This document shows, one piece after another, positions 24,821 through 33,729 of a DNA stretch of 64,000 nt. Numbering within the stretch: the first letter of the stretch is position 1; each line of letters opens with the position of its first letter. Origin of the DNA: Falsiroseomonas frigidaquae (GTDB lineage: Bacteria; Pseudomonadota; Alphaproteobacteria; Acetobacterales; Acetobacteraceae); contig NZ_JAAVTX010000002.1 in assembly GCF_012163145.1 (NCBI RefSeq), positions 1-64,000 of the forward strand. Direction: 5' to 3'. The translations under genes and the position numbers were made by a program. A model generated the notes under the pieces. The model ran no database searches, had not been told where the DNA came from, and saw only the letters and a program-made list of their open reading frames with translations.

Positions 24821-25669
24821 GGCGAGGATGCGCCGGGCGCGGCGCAGGATGGGTTCGTCCACCATGCGGCCATCCACCTCGAAGGATCCACGTCCCCCGG
24901 CTTCCGCCGCCTCCGCCGCCGCGATCTGGCGCCGGGCCAGGTCGAGTTCCTTCTCGCTGGGTGCGAAGCCCTCGTTCAGGATCGGGATCACCGCCGGGTG
25001 GATGCAGCTTCCCCCCGTGAAGCCGGCGCGGCGGGACCGGGCCACCACGTCGCGCAGCTTCTCCTGGTCCCGGAAATCCGCGATGGAGCCAAGCGTGCCC
25101 ATCGCCGCCACGCCCGCCTGCGCGGCGGCCACCGCCATGCGGCGCTTGATCGCGACCATCACCTCGTCATCCGAGGTGCAGCCGATTTCCGCCGCCAGGT
25201 CTTCCGCGCCCACCAGCAGCCCGGCGACCCGTGGGGACGCCGCGCCGATTTCCGCCATGCGGTCGATGGCGGAGGCGCTTTCGATCAGGGGCAGCAGCAC
25301 GCAGCGCGGCGTGGGGCCTTCCAGCTCATCGACGATCTCCGCGAGGAGGCGGACATGGCCGCCATCCATCGCCTTGGTCACCAGGATGCCGTCCACGCCG
25401 CAGGCGATCGCCGCCTCGATGTCCCGCACCGCCATGCGCAGGGGTCGGTTGATGCGGACCAGCACCGCGGAGGGACCGGTGCGGCAGGTGGCCACCGCAT
25501 CGGCCAGCCCGTCCCGCGCCGCATCCTTCTGCGCCACCGGCACGCTGTCCTCCAGGTCGAGGATGATGGCATCCGCGCCCGCGCCCGGCGCCTTGGTGAC
25601 GAAGCGCGGCACATTGGCCGGCACGTAGAGCATGGAGCGCCAGGTGGCGGCGCGTTGGGTCTGGGTCAT
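24809..25669 (-). CDS. CitE-like CoA-ester lyase (HpcH/HpaI family), candidate citramalyl/malyl-CoA lyase
   Basis: 286 residues. Y-V-P-A-N at the start, I-L-D-L-E-D-S-V (metal-binding Asp/Glu), R-I-N (CoA Arg), G-A-E-D-L-A-A-E-I-G and G-S-C-I-H-P match the CitE/citramalyl-CoA lyase group. It would split a 3-hydroxyacyl-CoA into pyruvate or glyoxylate plus an acyl-CoA. Last gene of the MaoC, CoA-transferase, Bug operon, one base after the receptor's stop region, which favours citramalyl-CoA lyase. Substrate is inferred. Confidence 0.88.
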   Translation of the reverse strand: MTQTQRAATWRSMLYVPANVPRFVTKAPGAGADAIILDLEDSVPVAQKDAARDGLADAVATCRTGPSAVLVRINRPLRMAVRDIEAAIACGVDGILVTKAMDGGHVRLLAEIVDELEGPTPRCVLLPLIESASAIDRMAEIGAASPRVAGLLVGAEDLAAEIGCTSDDEVMVAIKRRMAVAAAQAGVAAMGTLGSIADFRDQEKLRDVVARSRRAGFTGGSCIHPAVIPILNEGFAPSEKELDLARRQIAAAEAAEAGGRGSFEVDGRMVDEPILRRARRILASAR

Positions 25670-25670
25670 G

Positions 25671-26639
25671 TCAGTTCGCCGTCACGCCGGCGGCGCGGAT
25701 CAGCTCGCTCCAGCGCGCCACCTCGCTGCGGATCAAGGTGCCGAAGGCTTCCGGCGTGGTGGGGGACGGCTCCGCGCCATCCTGCCGCAGCCGCGCGGAG
25801 ACCTCCGCCGTGTTCAGGCTGGCATTGATCTCGGCATTGAGGCGGCGGATCACCGCATCAGGCGTGCCGGTGGGCGCGGCGATGCCGTACCAGGGCACGG
25901 CGTCGAAGCCCGGCGCCACCGTCTCCGCCGCGGTCTGCAAATCCGGCAGGCTCGGCACGCGCTGGGCGGAGGAGACGCCGAGCGCGCGCAGCAGGCCCTG
26001 GCGGGCCAGCGGCATCACCGTCGGCGCGCCGCCCCAGGTGAGGTCGACATGCCCCGCCACCAGGTCGTTCAGCGCCGGGCCGAGGCCGCGATAGGGCACA
26101 TGCTCCATCTCCAGCTTCGTCGCATGCAGGAAGGCGAGCATGACGGTGTGGCCGGCGCTGCCATTGCCGGCGGTGCAGTAGCGCAGCTTGCCGGGATTGG
26201 CCTTGGCGTAGTCGGCCAGGCCGCGCAGGTCCTGGTAGGGCTGGCGCGGATGCACCACCAGCACGTTCGGCGTGGTGGCGATCATCGCCACCGGCGCGAA
26301 GTCGCGCACCGGGCTGTAGGTGAGATTGGGGTACATGGCGACATTCACCGCCAGCGTGCCGATGTGGCCGAGCAGCAGCGTGTAGCCATCCGCCGCCGAA
26401 CGCGCCACGGCTTCCGACCCGATGGTGCCGCCGGCGCCGCCGCGATTCTCCACCACCACGGGCTGGCCGAGGCGGGGCGAGAGCTGGTCCGCCATGGCGC
26501 GCCCCAGCGTGTCATTCGCCGCCCCCGGCGGGAAGGGCACGATCAGCCGGATCGGCCGGTTCGGCCAGGCGCCCTGCGCCTGCACGGCGGGCGCCGCCAG
26601 CGTGGCGGCGGTGGCGGCGAGAAGCTGGCGCCGGTTCAT
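25671..26639 (-). CDS. Bug-family solute-binding protein (operon-encoded receptor)
   Basis: 322 residues. Short Tat/Sec signal (R-R-Q-L-L-A-A-T-A-A-T-L-A-A-P-A-V-Q-A-Q), then W-P-N-R-P-I-R-L-I-V-P-F-P-P-G-A-A-N-D, V-V-E-N-R-G-G-A-G-G-T-I-G and H-V-P-Y-R-G-L-G. Translationally coupled to the CoA transferase (4-bp overlap). Context predicts a C5-dicarboxylate such as itaconate or mesaconate as ligand; no carrier gene is nearby. Confidence 0.9.
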   Translation of the reverse strand: MNRRQLLAATAATLAAPAVQAQGAWPNRPIRLIVPFPPGAANDTLGRAMADQLSPRLGQPVVVENRGGAGGTIGSEAVARSAADGYTLLLGHIGTLAVNVAMYPNLTYSPVRDFAPVAMIATTPNVLVVHPRQPYQDLRGLADYAKANPGKLRYCTAGNGSAGHTVMLAFLHATKLEMEHVPYRGLGPALNDLVAGHVDLTWGGAPTVMPLARQGLLRALGVSSAQRVPSLPDLQTAAETVAPGFDAVPWYGIAAPTGTPDAVIRRLNAEINASLNTAEVSARLRQDGAEPSPTTPEAFGTLIRSEVARWSELIRAAGVTAN

Positions 26640-27844
26640 GCCGCGCCCCCCTTCCCCATCAGCCGCGCGCGATCTTCCGCGCCATAGCCGAGTTCCGCGA
26701 GGATCTCCTCGGCATGTTCCCCCTGGCGCGGCGCCAGCCGGGATTCCGGCAGGCTGGAGCCCGAGAAGCGGTTTGCGTGTCGCAATCCCAGCATGTTTTC
26801 ATCCTCCCCTTCTTCCTTGGTCAGCACACCGGAGCTCCGCAGTTGCGGATCCTCCAGCAGGCTCGCCAGCGTATTGTAGGGCATGGCGGGCACATCGTGG
26901 CGGCGCAGCAGCGCCACCCATTCGGCGGTGGTCTTCCCGCGCAGCACCTCCGCCCGCAGCGCGAAGTAATCCGCGACATTGGCGAGGCGGGCGGAGACGT
27001 TGCGGAAGCGCGGATCGTCCATCAGCTCCGGCCGCCCGATCGCGGTGAAGAAGCCGCGCGCCTGCGGGTCCGTATTGGCGGAGACGCAGATGTAGCCATC
27101 CTGCGTCTGCATCGGCCGCGCATCGGGCGTCATGATGCGCGGATCGCCGAAGCTGCCCTCGGGGTCGAAGGTGCGCTGGCCGAGATGTTCGGACAGCACG
27201 AAGGCGGCCGCATTCTCGAACATCGGCACCTCGATCGCCTGGCCCTCGCCGGTCGTCGCGCGGGCCACCAGCGCGGCGCAGATGGATTGGGCGGCGATGA
27301 TGCCGACGATGTGGTCCGTCAGCACGAAGGGGGCGAAGCGCGGCTCGCCGATCACCGCCTCCAGGCAGGCGGCGACGCCGGACAGGCCCTGGATGATGGT
27401 GTCGTAGGCCGGCGCGCCATCATAGGGGCCGCCCGTCGCAAAGCCCGCGATGGTGCAATGCACCAGCCGCGGGTTCAGCGCCGACAGCGTCTCCCAGGTC
27501 AGGCCGAGCGAGGCCAGGGCGCGCGGGCGCATGTTGCTGACGAAGACATCGCAGGTTTCGGCCAGGCGGCGGATCACCTCCTGCCCCTCCGGCGCCTTCA
27601 GGTCGAGCACGATGGACCGCTTGTTGCGGTTGAAATGCATGAATTTGGGCGACATGCCCGGCGCATTGGCCGGTGCCTTGCCGCCCAGCTTGCGCATCAG
27701 GTCGCCTTCCGGCGGCTCCACCTTGATGACCTCCGCGCCCTGCTCGGCCAGCAGCAGCGTGGAGGTCGGGCCGACGATGACCCCGGTGCAGTCCAGCACG
27801 CGGATGCCCGCGAGCGGGCCGCGTTTGGTGGCGGGCTGGCTCAC
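26636..27844 (-). CDS. Class III CoA-transferase (CaiB/BaiF), candidate itaconate CoA-transferase
   Basis: 402 residues. Family marks: L-A-G-I-R-V-L-D-C-T, L-A-E-Q-G-A-E-V-I-K-V-E-P-P-x-G-D, N-K-R-S-I-V-L-D-L-K, and F-V-L-T-D-H-I-V-G with the putative catalytic Asp. It moves CoA from succinyl-CoA or similar to a free acid. GTG start at 27844 overlaps the hydratase stop (GTGA), indicating coupling. In P. aeruginosa the itaconate transferase Ict belongs to this class; partner genes here match. Confidence 0.9.
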   Translation of the reverse strand: MSQPATKRGPLAGIRVLDCTGVIVGPTSTLLLAEQGAEVIKVEPPEGDLMRKLGGKAPANAPGMSPKFMHFNRNKRSIVLDLKAPEGQEVIRRLAETCDVFVSNMRPRALASLGLTWETLSALNPRLVHCTIAGFATGGPYDGAPAYDTIIQGLSGVAACLEAVIGEPRFAPFVLTDHIVGIIAAQSICAALVARATTGEGQAIEVPMFENAAAFVLSEHLGQRTFDPEGSFGDPRIMTPDARPMQTQDGYICVSANTDPQARGFFTAIGRPELMDDPRFRNVSARLANVADYFALRAEVLRGKTTAEWVALLRRHDVPAMPYNTLASLLEDPQLRSSGVLTKEEGEDENMLGLRHANRFSGSSLPESRLAPRQGEHAEEILAELGYGAEDRARLMGKGGAA

Positions 27845-28725
27845 ACCATCTCGCCCGGCTCGGCGGCGGCTTCGGCCTGCGCCACGATCCTGCCCGCCTC
27901 GTTCAGCGCCCAGAGCGAGAGGCTGCCATCCTCCGCCCGCTTGCAGCGCAATTCGCCGGTGCGGTTGACGAAGAAGGGGTTCACGTTGCGCACGGAGAAG
28001 CGGCCGAGCCTGCCGCCCGGCAGGTTGCGGCGTGCCATCTCATGCAGGAACAGCGCATGCAGGCCGCCATTCACGACCAGGCCGGGGTAGCCTTCCTCCT
28101 GCGTCGTATAGGGCTGGTCGTAGTGGATGCGGTGGCCGTTATAGGTCAGCGCGGAATAGCGGAAGAGATGCGTCGTCTCCGGCGCATAGACCTGCGTCTC
28201 GTCCGGGGTGGGCAGTTCGACGGGCGCCTCGGCCTTGGGCGGCGCGCCGGCGCCGGGCCTGGCTTCCTCGCGATAGACGATGTCGTGCAGCTCGGTCAGC
28301 ACCGGCTTGCCATCCATCTCCACCACATGATCGACACGGACAAAAATCATCTGCCCGGTGCGGCCGGTCTTCGGCGTGATCGAGGCGATGGTGGAGGTGC
28401 GGCGGATTTCCGCGCCGATGGTGATCGGCGCCAGGTAGCGCAGCCGGCGGCCGGCGAACATGCGGCGCGGCAGCGGCACCGGCGGCAGGAAATCGCCCTT
28501 CCGCGGGTGGCCATCCGGGCCGAGCTGGGACTGGCGGGCGATGGGCGCGAAGAACACGGAATGCCAGCCTTCCGGCAGCGCATCGCCGCGGCGGTACTGC
28601 ATCGGGTCCTGGTCGAGCAGGGCGGCCAGGCGGCGGACGATGGGCAGCGCCACCTCATCCTCCAGCACTTCCTGGCGGCCGATCCAGCCGGACATGTCGC
28701 CGGGCTGCGCGTGCGTATCGGGCAT
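27841..28725 (-). CDS. MaoC/FAS1-like dehydratase, candidate itaconyl/mesaconyl-CoA hydratase
   Basis: 294 residues in two hot-dog halves. The N-terminal FAS1-like region ends about 150; the C-terminal half has A-L-T-Y-N-G-H-R-I-H-Y-D, the MaoC hydratase signature with Asp/His pair, then G-L-V-V-N-G-G-L. It adds water to an enoyl-CoA of a short dicarboxylate. First gene of the minus-strand operon and divergent from the LysR gene, the same arrangement I recall for ich and its regulator in Pseudomonas itaconate degradation. Confidence 0.85.
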   Translation of the reverse strand: MPDTHAQPGDMSGWIGRQEVLEDEVALPIVRRLAALLDQDPMQYRRGDALPEGWHSVFFAPIARQSQLGPDGHPRKGDFLPPVPLPRRMFAGRRLRYLAPITIGAEIRRTSTIASITPKTGRTGQMIFVRVDHVVEMDGKPVLTELHDIVYREEARPGAGAPPKAEAPVELPTPDETQVYAPETTHLFRYSALTYNGHRIHYDQPYTTQEEGYPGLVVNGGLHALFLHEMARRNLPGGRLGRFSVRNVNPFFVNRTGELRCKRAEDGSLSLWALNEAGRIVAQAEAAAEPGEMV

Positions 28726-28793
28726 TGTGGTTTCCTCCAGCCGGAAGTCTTGCCCCGGCGGCGCGCCGCGTCCAATGCAATATGGTGACTGCG

Positions 28794-28812
28794 TGATGCG
28801 TCCGATGCATCA
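28794..28812. promoter_or_regulatory. Inverted repeat in the divergent hydratase/LysR gap, candidate LysR site
   Basis: TGATGC (28794-28799) and GCATCA (28807-28812) around 7 nt. It is in the 86-bp intergenic space, as expected for LysR activator sites, and touches the first possible LysR ATG, so the second ATG at 28821 may be the true start. Confidence 0.5.
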
Positions 28813-29786
28813 TGTTCGCCATGTATCTCGACCTGCCGGGGCTGGAGGCGTTCATCGCCGTGGCCGAACTCGGCTCCTTCCGCCGTGCCGCCAGCCGGCT
28901 CGGCCTCAGCCAGCCGGCGCTGACGCGGCGCGTGCAGCGGCTGGAGGGGGTGACGGGGGCAGAACTGCTGGACCGCCGCGCCCAGCCGATCCGCCTGACC
29001 GCCGCCGGCACATCCCTGCTGCCGGAGGCGCAGGAGGCGATCGCGCGGCTGCGTGAGGCGATGCGCCGGGCGGTGGACCCGGATCGTGGCCAGCGCGTGG
29101 AGATCGGCTGCCTGCCGACGCTCGCCGTGCGGCACCTTGGGCCAGTCCTGGCCGCGCATGCGCGGGCTTGGCCGGATTCCGAGGTGGTGGTGCATGAAAG
29201 CTCGGCCACCGAGATCCGCAGCATGCTGGAGGCCAACCGGATCGATTTCGCGCTGGCCGCGATCGGCGCGGAGCGCTGGAACGTGGAGCGCGTGCCGCTA
29301 TTCGACGAGCCCTTCTTCCTGGTGGTGCCGGCGGATCATCGCCTGGCGCAGCGCGGGTCCGCGGCCTGGGCGGAATTGCGCGACGAGAAGATGGTCTCCA
29401 CCCATGCCATCAGCGAGAACCGGCGGCTGGTCGATGCGGCGCTGGACCAAGCGCGGGTGCCCACGACCTGGCGCGTCGAGGTGCGACACCTGGCCACGGC
29501 GATCGCCATGGTGGCGGCCGGCGCCGGCATCGTCGCATTGCCCGCCTCCGCCCTGCCGGAGCCGCTGCCGGCCAGCCTGGCGACCCTGCGGCTGGTCCGC
29601 CCGGCGCTGACCCGGCGCGTCGGCCTGCTTAGCCCGCGGGAACGCCAGCTTTCGCCTGCGGCGCGTAACCTGATGAGCAGTATCGTGGAGGCGCTTCGTC
29701 GCGCCGATGGCGCGCCAAGGGCCCGGGCGGAGGCGGCGCCGAAGGCTCGGCGCGGGGGTTTACGCAAGGCGGCGCCGGCCGGATAA
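28812..29786 (+). CDS. LysR-family transcriptional regulator of the hydratase operon
   Basis: 324 residues. HTH region: L-D-L-P-G-L-E-A-F-I-A-V-A-E-L-G-S-F-R-R-A-A-S-R-L-G, then S-Q-P-A-L-T-R-R-V-Q-R-L-E. Effector domain about 95-290 and an Ala/Arg-rich tail. Divergent from the hydratase with a palindrome between, so it probably controls the four-gene operon, and itself, in response to a CoA-pathway acid. Starts at 28812 or 28821; the latter clears the operator. Confidence 0.9.
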   Translation: MFAMYLDLPGLEAFIAVAELGSFRRAASRLGLSQPALTRRVQRLEGVTGAELLDRRAQPIRLTAAGTSLLPEAQEAIARLREAMRRAVDPDRGQRVEIGCLPTLAVRHLGPVLAAHARAWPDSEVVVHESSATEIRSMLEANRIDFALAAIGAERWNVERVPLFDEPFFLVVPADHRLAQRGSAAWAELRDEKMVSTHAISENRRLVDAALDQARVPTTWRVEVRHLATAIAMVAAGAGIVALPASALPEPLPASLATLRLVRPALTRRVGLLSPRERQLSPAARNLMSSIVEALRRADGAPRARAEAAPKARRGGLRKAAPAG

Positions 29787-29814
29787 ACCGCGCATCCAGG
29801 AAGAAGACCCGATC

Positions 29815-30753
29815 ATGCCACTCGATGTCACTGCCAAGGGCGTCTACGTCATCGCGCCGACGCCGTTCCACCCGGATGGGCGCGTCGACGAGTCCAGCCT
29901 GGACCGGATGACGGATTTCTTCCTCGGCGCCGGCTGCGCCGGCATGACCATCCTCGGCGTGATGGGGGAGGCACCGAAGCTGGATGGCGCGGAATCGCTG
30001 GAACTCAGCCGCCGCATCATCCGCCGCGCCGCGTCGGCCGGCATCATCGTCGGCGTCACCGCCCCGGGCTTTGCCGCCATGCGGTCCCTCGCACGCGGCG
30101 TGATGGATGCCGGCGCGGCCGGCGTGATGATCGCCCCCCCGAGCCATCTGCGCCATGACGAGGCGATCATCGGCTATTTCCACCAGGCGATCGAGGCGAT
30201 CGGCCCGGACATCCCCTGGGTGCTGCAGGATTATCCGCAGCTGTTCCAGGTGCAGATGACGCCCGGCATCATCCGCCGCATCGTCAGCGACCTGCCCTCC
30301 TGCGTCATGCTGAAGCATGAGGATTGGCCGGGGCTGGAGAAGATCTCCGCGCTGCGCGGCTTCCAGGCGGATGGCTCGATGCGGCCGATCAGCATCCTCT
30401 GCGGCAATGGCGGCATCTTCCTGGATTTCGAGATGGCGCGCGGCGCCGATGGCGCGATGACCGGCTACGCCTTCCCGGACATGCTGGTGGAGCTGGTGAA
30501 GCTGTCCCAGGCGGGAGAGCGCGACCGCGCGCATGACCTGTTCGACGCGCACCTGCCGCTGATCCGCTACGAATTGCAGCCGGGCGTCGGGCTGGCGGTG
30601 CGGAAATACGTGCTGATGCGCCGTGGCGTCATCGCCTCCGACGCGCAGCGCCGGCCGGCCTCCGCCATGTCGGCCACGGCGCGGCAGGAGGTGGAATACC
30701 TGCTGTCCCGCCTGGCGCGGCACGATGCGCGGGCGAAGCTGCCGCCAGTCTGA
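29815..30753 (+). CDS. Dihydrodipicolinate synthase (DHDPS)/N-acetylneuraminate lyase family aldolase
   Basis: 312 residues, TIM-barrel class I aldolase. P-T-P-F near 14, G-V-M-G-E-A replacing the usual G-x-x-G-E, D-Y-P-Q-L (the active Tyr region), and V-M-L-K-H-E-D with the Schiff-base Lys. G-N-G-G-I-F follows. DapA proper is usually about 290 residues, so this is more likely a paralogue acting on a keto-acid sugar or C5/C6 acid. Start 29815 has AGGAAG upstream. Only 28 bp after the LysR gene, same strand. Confidence 0.83.
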   Translation: MPLDVTAKGVYVIAPTPFHPDGRVDESSLDRMTDFFLGAGCAGMTILGVMGEAPKLDGAESLELSRRIIRRAASAGIIVGVTAPGFAAMRSLARGVMDAGAAGVMIAPPSHLRHDEAIIGYFHQAIEAIGPDIPWVLQDYPQLFQVQMTPGIIRRIVSDLPSCVMLKHEDWPGLEKISALRGFQADGSMRPISILCGNGGIFLDFEMARGADGAMTGYAFPDMLVELVKLSQAGERDRAHDLFDAHLPLIRYELQPGVGLAVRKYVLMRRGVIASDAQRRPASAMSATARQEVEYLLSRLARHDARAKLPPV

Positions 30754-30761
30754 GACGGCCT

Positions 30762-31559
30762 TCAGACTGAAGGCGGCAGGGGCGCGTCGGGCAGCACCAG
30801 CAGGTGGCCCTGCGAGCAGCGTTCGACGCGCCCGGCAACGCCATAGACCGCGGCCAGAAGGCCCGGCGTCAGCGTCGCCTCCGGCGTGCCATCGGCCTGC
30901 ACGGCGCCCTGGCTCAGCGCCACCACGCGGTCGGCGAAGCGCGCGGCAAGGCCAAGGTCGTGCAGCACCACCACGCCGATCACCGCCTCCTCCCGCACCA
31001 TGCGGTGCACCAGGTCCATGACGGAAAGCTGGTGCCGCAGGTCCAGCGCGCTGGTGGGTTCGTCCAGCAGCAGCACATCCGGCCGGCGCACCAGCGCCTG
31101 CGCCAGGCCGACAAGCTGGCGCTGGCCGCCCGAGAGCCGGTCCAGCGACAGCAGGGCCAGGTCGGCGATCTGCAGCCGCTGCAGCAGGTCCAGCGCGCGG
31201 CGCGTCGCCTCCGCCCCGCTGACCGGCCTGTCGCCCGGAACGGCGCGCAGGGCGCCGACCAGGGTTTCCAGCACGGTCAGCGCAACGCCGCCCGGCAGGC
31301 CCTGCGGCATGTAGGCCAGATGGCGCGCGCGGTCCGGAATTCGCATCGCCAGCAGGTCCTGCTCGCCCAGCCGCACCACGCCGCGGGTGCGCGGCACCAG
31401 CCCCGCCATGCCGCGCAGCAGGGTGGATTTGCCGGCGGCATTGGGGCCGACCAGCGCGGTCAGCGTGCCGGGGCGCAGCGGTGGCAGGTTCAGCCCCTCC
31501 ACCACCACGCGGCTTCCATAGGCGACGCGCAGCCCCTGGATGGTCAGGTCGGGCTTCAC
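30762..31559 (-). CDS. Iron-siderophore ABC transporter ATP-binding protein (FecE/FepC-like)
   Basis: 265 residues. Walker A G-P-N-A-A-G-K-S-T, Q-loop Y-M-P-Q-G, signature L-S-G-G-Q-R-Q, Walker B L-L-L-D-E-P-T and H-switch V-L-H-D-L. Powers uptake of a ferric siderophore with the permease and binding protein upstream. GTG start at 31559 overlaps the permease stop by 4 bp. Last gene of the operon. Confidence 0.92.
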   Translation of the reverse strand: MKPDLTIQGLRVAYGSRVVVEGLNLPPLRPGTLTALVGPNAAGKSTLLRGMAGLVPRTRGVVRLGEQDLLAMRIPDRARHLAYMPQGLPGGVALTVLETLVGALRAVPGDRPVSGAEATRRALDLLQRLQIADLALLSLDRLSGGQRQLVGLAQALVRRPDVLLLDEPTSALDLRHQLSVMDLVHRMVREEAVIGVVVLHDLGLAARFADRVVALSQGAVQADGTPEATLTPGLLAAVYGVAGRVERCSQGHLLVLPDAPLPPSV

Positions 31560-32626
31560 GCCATGCGTCCGCGGCCGAGCACCAGCGCCAGGAAGACCGG
31601 CACGCCGATCAGCGCGGTGACGATGCCGATCGGCAGCATCAGCCCCGGCACCGCCAGCTTGCCGATCACCGAGGCCAGCGCCAGCAGCAGCGCACCGCAC
31701 AGGGCGGAGGCCGGCAGGAAGAAGCGGTGATCCTCCCCCACCAGCAGCCGCGCCGCATGCGGGCCGACCAGCCCGACGAAGCCGATGGTGCCGACGAAGG
31801 CGACCGACAGCCCGGCCAGCAGGCTGACGCGCAGCAGCGCACCGCGCCGCGTCGCCGCGGTATCGACGCCGAAGGATCGCGCACGGTCCTCGCCCAGGCG
31901 CAGCGCCGTCAGCCGCCAGGCGGCCCGCGCGGTGAAGGGCAGCACCAGCGCCATCGCCGCGGCCAGGGCGCCGACCTGCGGCCAGCTCGCCCGGCTCAGG
32001 CTGCCCATGGTCCAGAACACCAGCTGCTGCAGCGCCTGTTCGGTGGCGAGGAATTGCAGCAGCGCCACCAGCGCGTTGAAGGCGAAGACCAGCGCGATGC
32101 CGAACAGCACCAGCGCCTGCACCCCCGCCCCGCGCAGCCGCGCCAGGCCGAGCAGCAGCGTCATGGCGCCGAGCGAGAACAGGAAGGCGTTGGCCGGCAC
32201 CAGCCAGGCCTGCGGCACGAAGGGCACGCCGCTGCCCAGCACCAGCGCCAGCGCCGCACCCAGCGAGGCGGCGGAGGACACGCCGAGGGTGAAGGGGCTG
32301 GCCAGCGGGTTGTCCAGCACCGTCTGCATCTCCGCCCCCGCCAGTGCCAGCGCGGCGCCGACCAGGATCGCCATCAGCGCCTGCGGCAGGCGCACCTGCC
32401 AGATGATCAACCCGTTCATGCCCTCTGCCCCCGGCCCCGTCGCACCCGGCCCGGCCAGCAGGGTCTGCAGCACCGTGCCGAGCGACAGCCTCGCCGGGCC
32501 GGTGGCGACATCCAGCAGGAAGGCCAGGACCAGCCCCGCCGCCAGCAACACCAGCAGCGTGGCGCGGCGCAGCAGCAGCCGGCGGTAGCCGGCCTCGGCA
32601 TGCCCGATCTCGGCGTGGATGCTCAT
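31556..32626 (-). CDS. FecCD-family iron-siderophore ABC transporter permease
   Basis: 356 residues, about nine to ten membrane helices, with the FecCD marks G-A-A-L-A-L-A-G-A-E-M-Q, N-P-L-A-S-P-x-x-L-G-V-S-S-A-A and G-x-I-x-F-V-G-L-V-G-P-H. Only one permease gene is present, so the channel is likely a homodimer as in BtuC. ATG 32626 overlaps the binding-protein stop (ATGA). Confidence 0.92.
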   Translation of the reverse strand: MSIHAEIGHAEAGYRRLLLRRATLLVLLAAGLVLAFLLDVATGPARLSLGTVLQTLLAGPGATGPGAEGMNGLIIWQVRLPQALMAILVGAALALAGAEMQTVLDNPLASPFTLGVSSAASLGAALALVLGSGVPFVPQAWLVPANAFLFSLGAMTLLLGLARLRGAGVQALVLFGIALVFAFNALVALLQFLATEQALQQLVFWTMGSLSRASWPQVGALAAAMALVLPFTARAAWRLTALRLGEDRARSFGVDTAATRRGALLRVSLLAGLSVAFVGTIGFVGLVGPHAARLLVGEDHRFFLPASALCGALLLALASVIGKLAVPGLMLPIGIVTALIGVPVFLALVLGRGRMA

Positions 32627-33729
32627 CCGGACGCCAGGTCCACCCAATAGGTGCCCTGCATCGGGATGGACAGAAATCGGCGGTTCAGCTCCGCCACCGT
32701 CGCCGCCGGGTCGAGCGTCGCGAAGCGTTCCGGATGCAGGGCGCGGGCCAGCGCCTCCACCGCCACGACATGCGCGGGGGTGTCGTTGAAGCCGTGCCAC
32801 ATGGCATGCGCGCGGCCGGCGGCGACGGCGGGCAGGCCGACAAGGTGTTCCCGTTGTAGCACCGTGCGCAGCCCGTCCCGCGCCGCCTGCGGGCTGACGC
32901 CGCTGCCCATGGCGATGCCGCCGCGCGTCGCGAAGGGGCCTGCGGTGGCGACATAGACATCCGGGCTGCGCGAAAGCACCTGCTCCAGGGACACGGTGCC
33001 GGCCAGGCCGGGCAGCACCTCCGCCCCCAGGTTGATGCCGCCGGCGCGCTGGACGAAGGAATCGAAGACGCCGCGGCCTGGGGAGGCGCAGCAGGGCGTG
33101 CCGCCCGCATGGGCGTGGATGAAGATGCGCGGCCGCGCCGCGACGCCGGCCAGCCCGGCATCGACCTGCGCCAGATGTTCGGTGTGGAAGCTGGCGAATT
33201 CGCGCGCCCGGTCCTCCGCGCCGATCAGCGCGCCGAGGATGGCCATGCTGCGCAGCGCGTCGCGCAGCGGGTCGGCGAAGAAATCGATCACCAGCGTCGG
33301 GATGCCGTAGCTGCCGAGCCGGTCCGCCAGCGCCCCGGCATCGCCGCCGGAGGCGCCGCCCCGGCTCAGCACCACCGCATCCGGCCGTGCCGTCAGGATG
33401 GCCTCGACGGAGAGCGTGTCGAGCGTGTTGCGGCCGACCAGCGGTACCGCATCGGCGGCCGGGAAGCGGGCGCGCACCGGGGCATAGTCCGGCGGGTTCA
33501 TCTGCCGCAGGTCGCCGGACCAGCCGACGAGCAGGGAAACCGGATCGGGATGCAGCAGCGCCAGGGCCAGCACATGCCGGCCCTGGCCGAGCACCAGCCG
33601 GCGCGCCGGGCCGGGCAGCGAAACCTCCCGCCCCAGCAGGTCCGTGATGCGGCGTGGCGCCTGGGCGCGGGCGGCGCCGGCAATGCCGGCGAAGGCGACG
33701 GCCAGCGCGCGGCGGGTCAGCTTGCTCAT
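32623..33729 (-). CDS. Periplasmic siderophore-binding protein of an ABC transporter (FepB/FhuD fold)
   Basis: 368 residues. Signal M-S-K-L-T-R-R-A-L-A-V-A-F-A-G-I-A-G-A-A-R-A-Q-A, then D-L-L-G-R-E-V-S-L-P and R-P-D-A-V-V-L-S of class III binding proteins. It receives the ferric siderophore from the outer-membrane receptor and docks on the permease. Coupled to neighbours by ATGA overlaps on both sides. Confidence 0.88.
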   Translation of the reverse strand: MSKLTRRALAVAFAGIAGAARAQAPRRITDLLGREVSLPGPARRLVLGQGRHVLALALLHPDPVSLLVGWSGDLRQMNPPDYAPVRARFPAADAVPLVGRNTLDTLSVEAILTARPDAVVLSRGGASGGDAGALADRLGSYGIPTLVIDFFADPLRDALRSMAILGALIGAEDRAREFASFHTEHLAQVDAGLAGVAARPRIFIHAHAGGTPCCASPGRGVFDSFVQRAGGINLGAEVLPGLAGTVSLEQVLSRSPDVYVATAGPFATRGGIAMGSGVSPQAARDGLRTVLQREHLVGLPAVAAGRAHAMWHGFNDTPAHVVAVEALARALHPERFATLDPAATVAELNRRFLSIPMQGTYWVDLASG

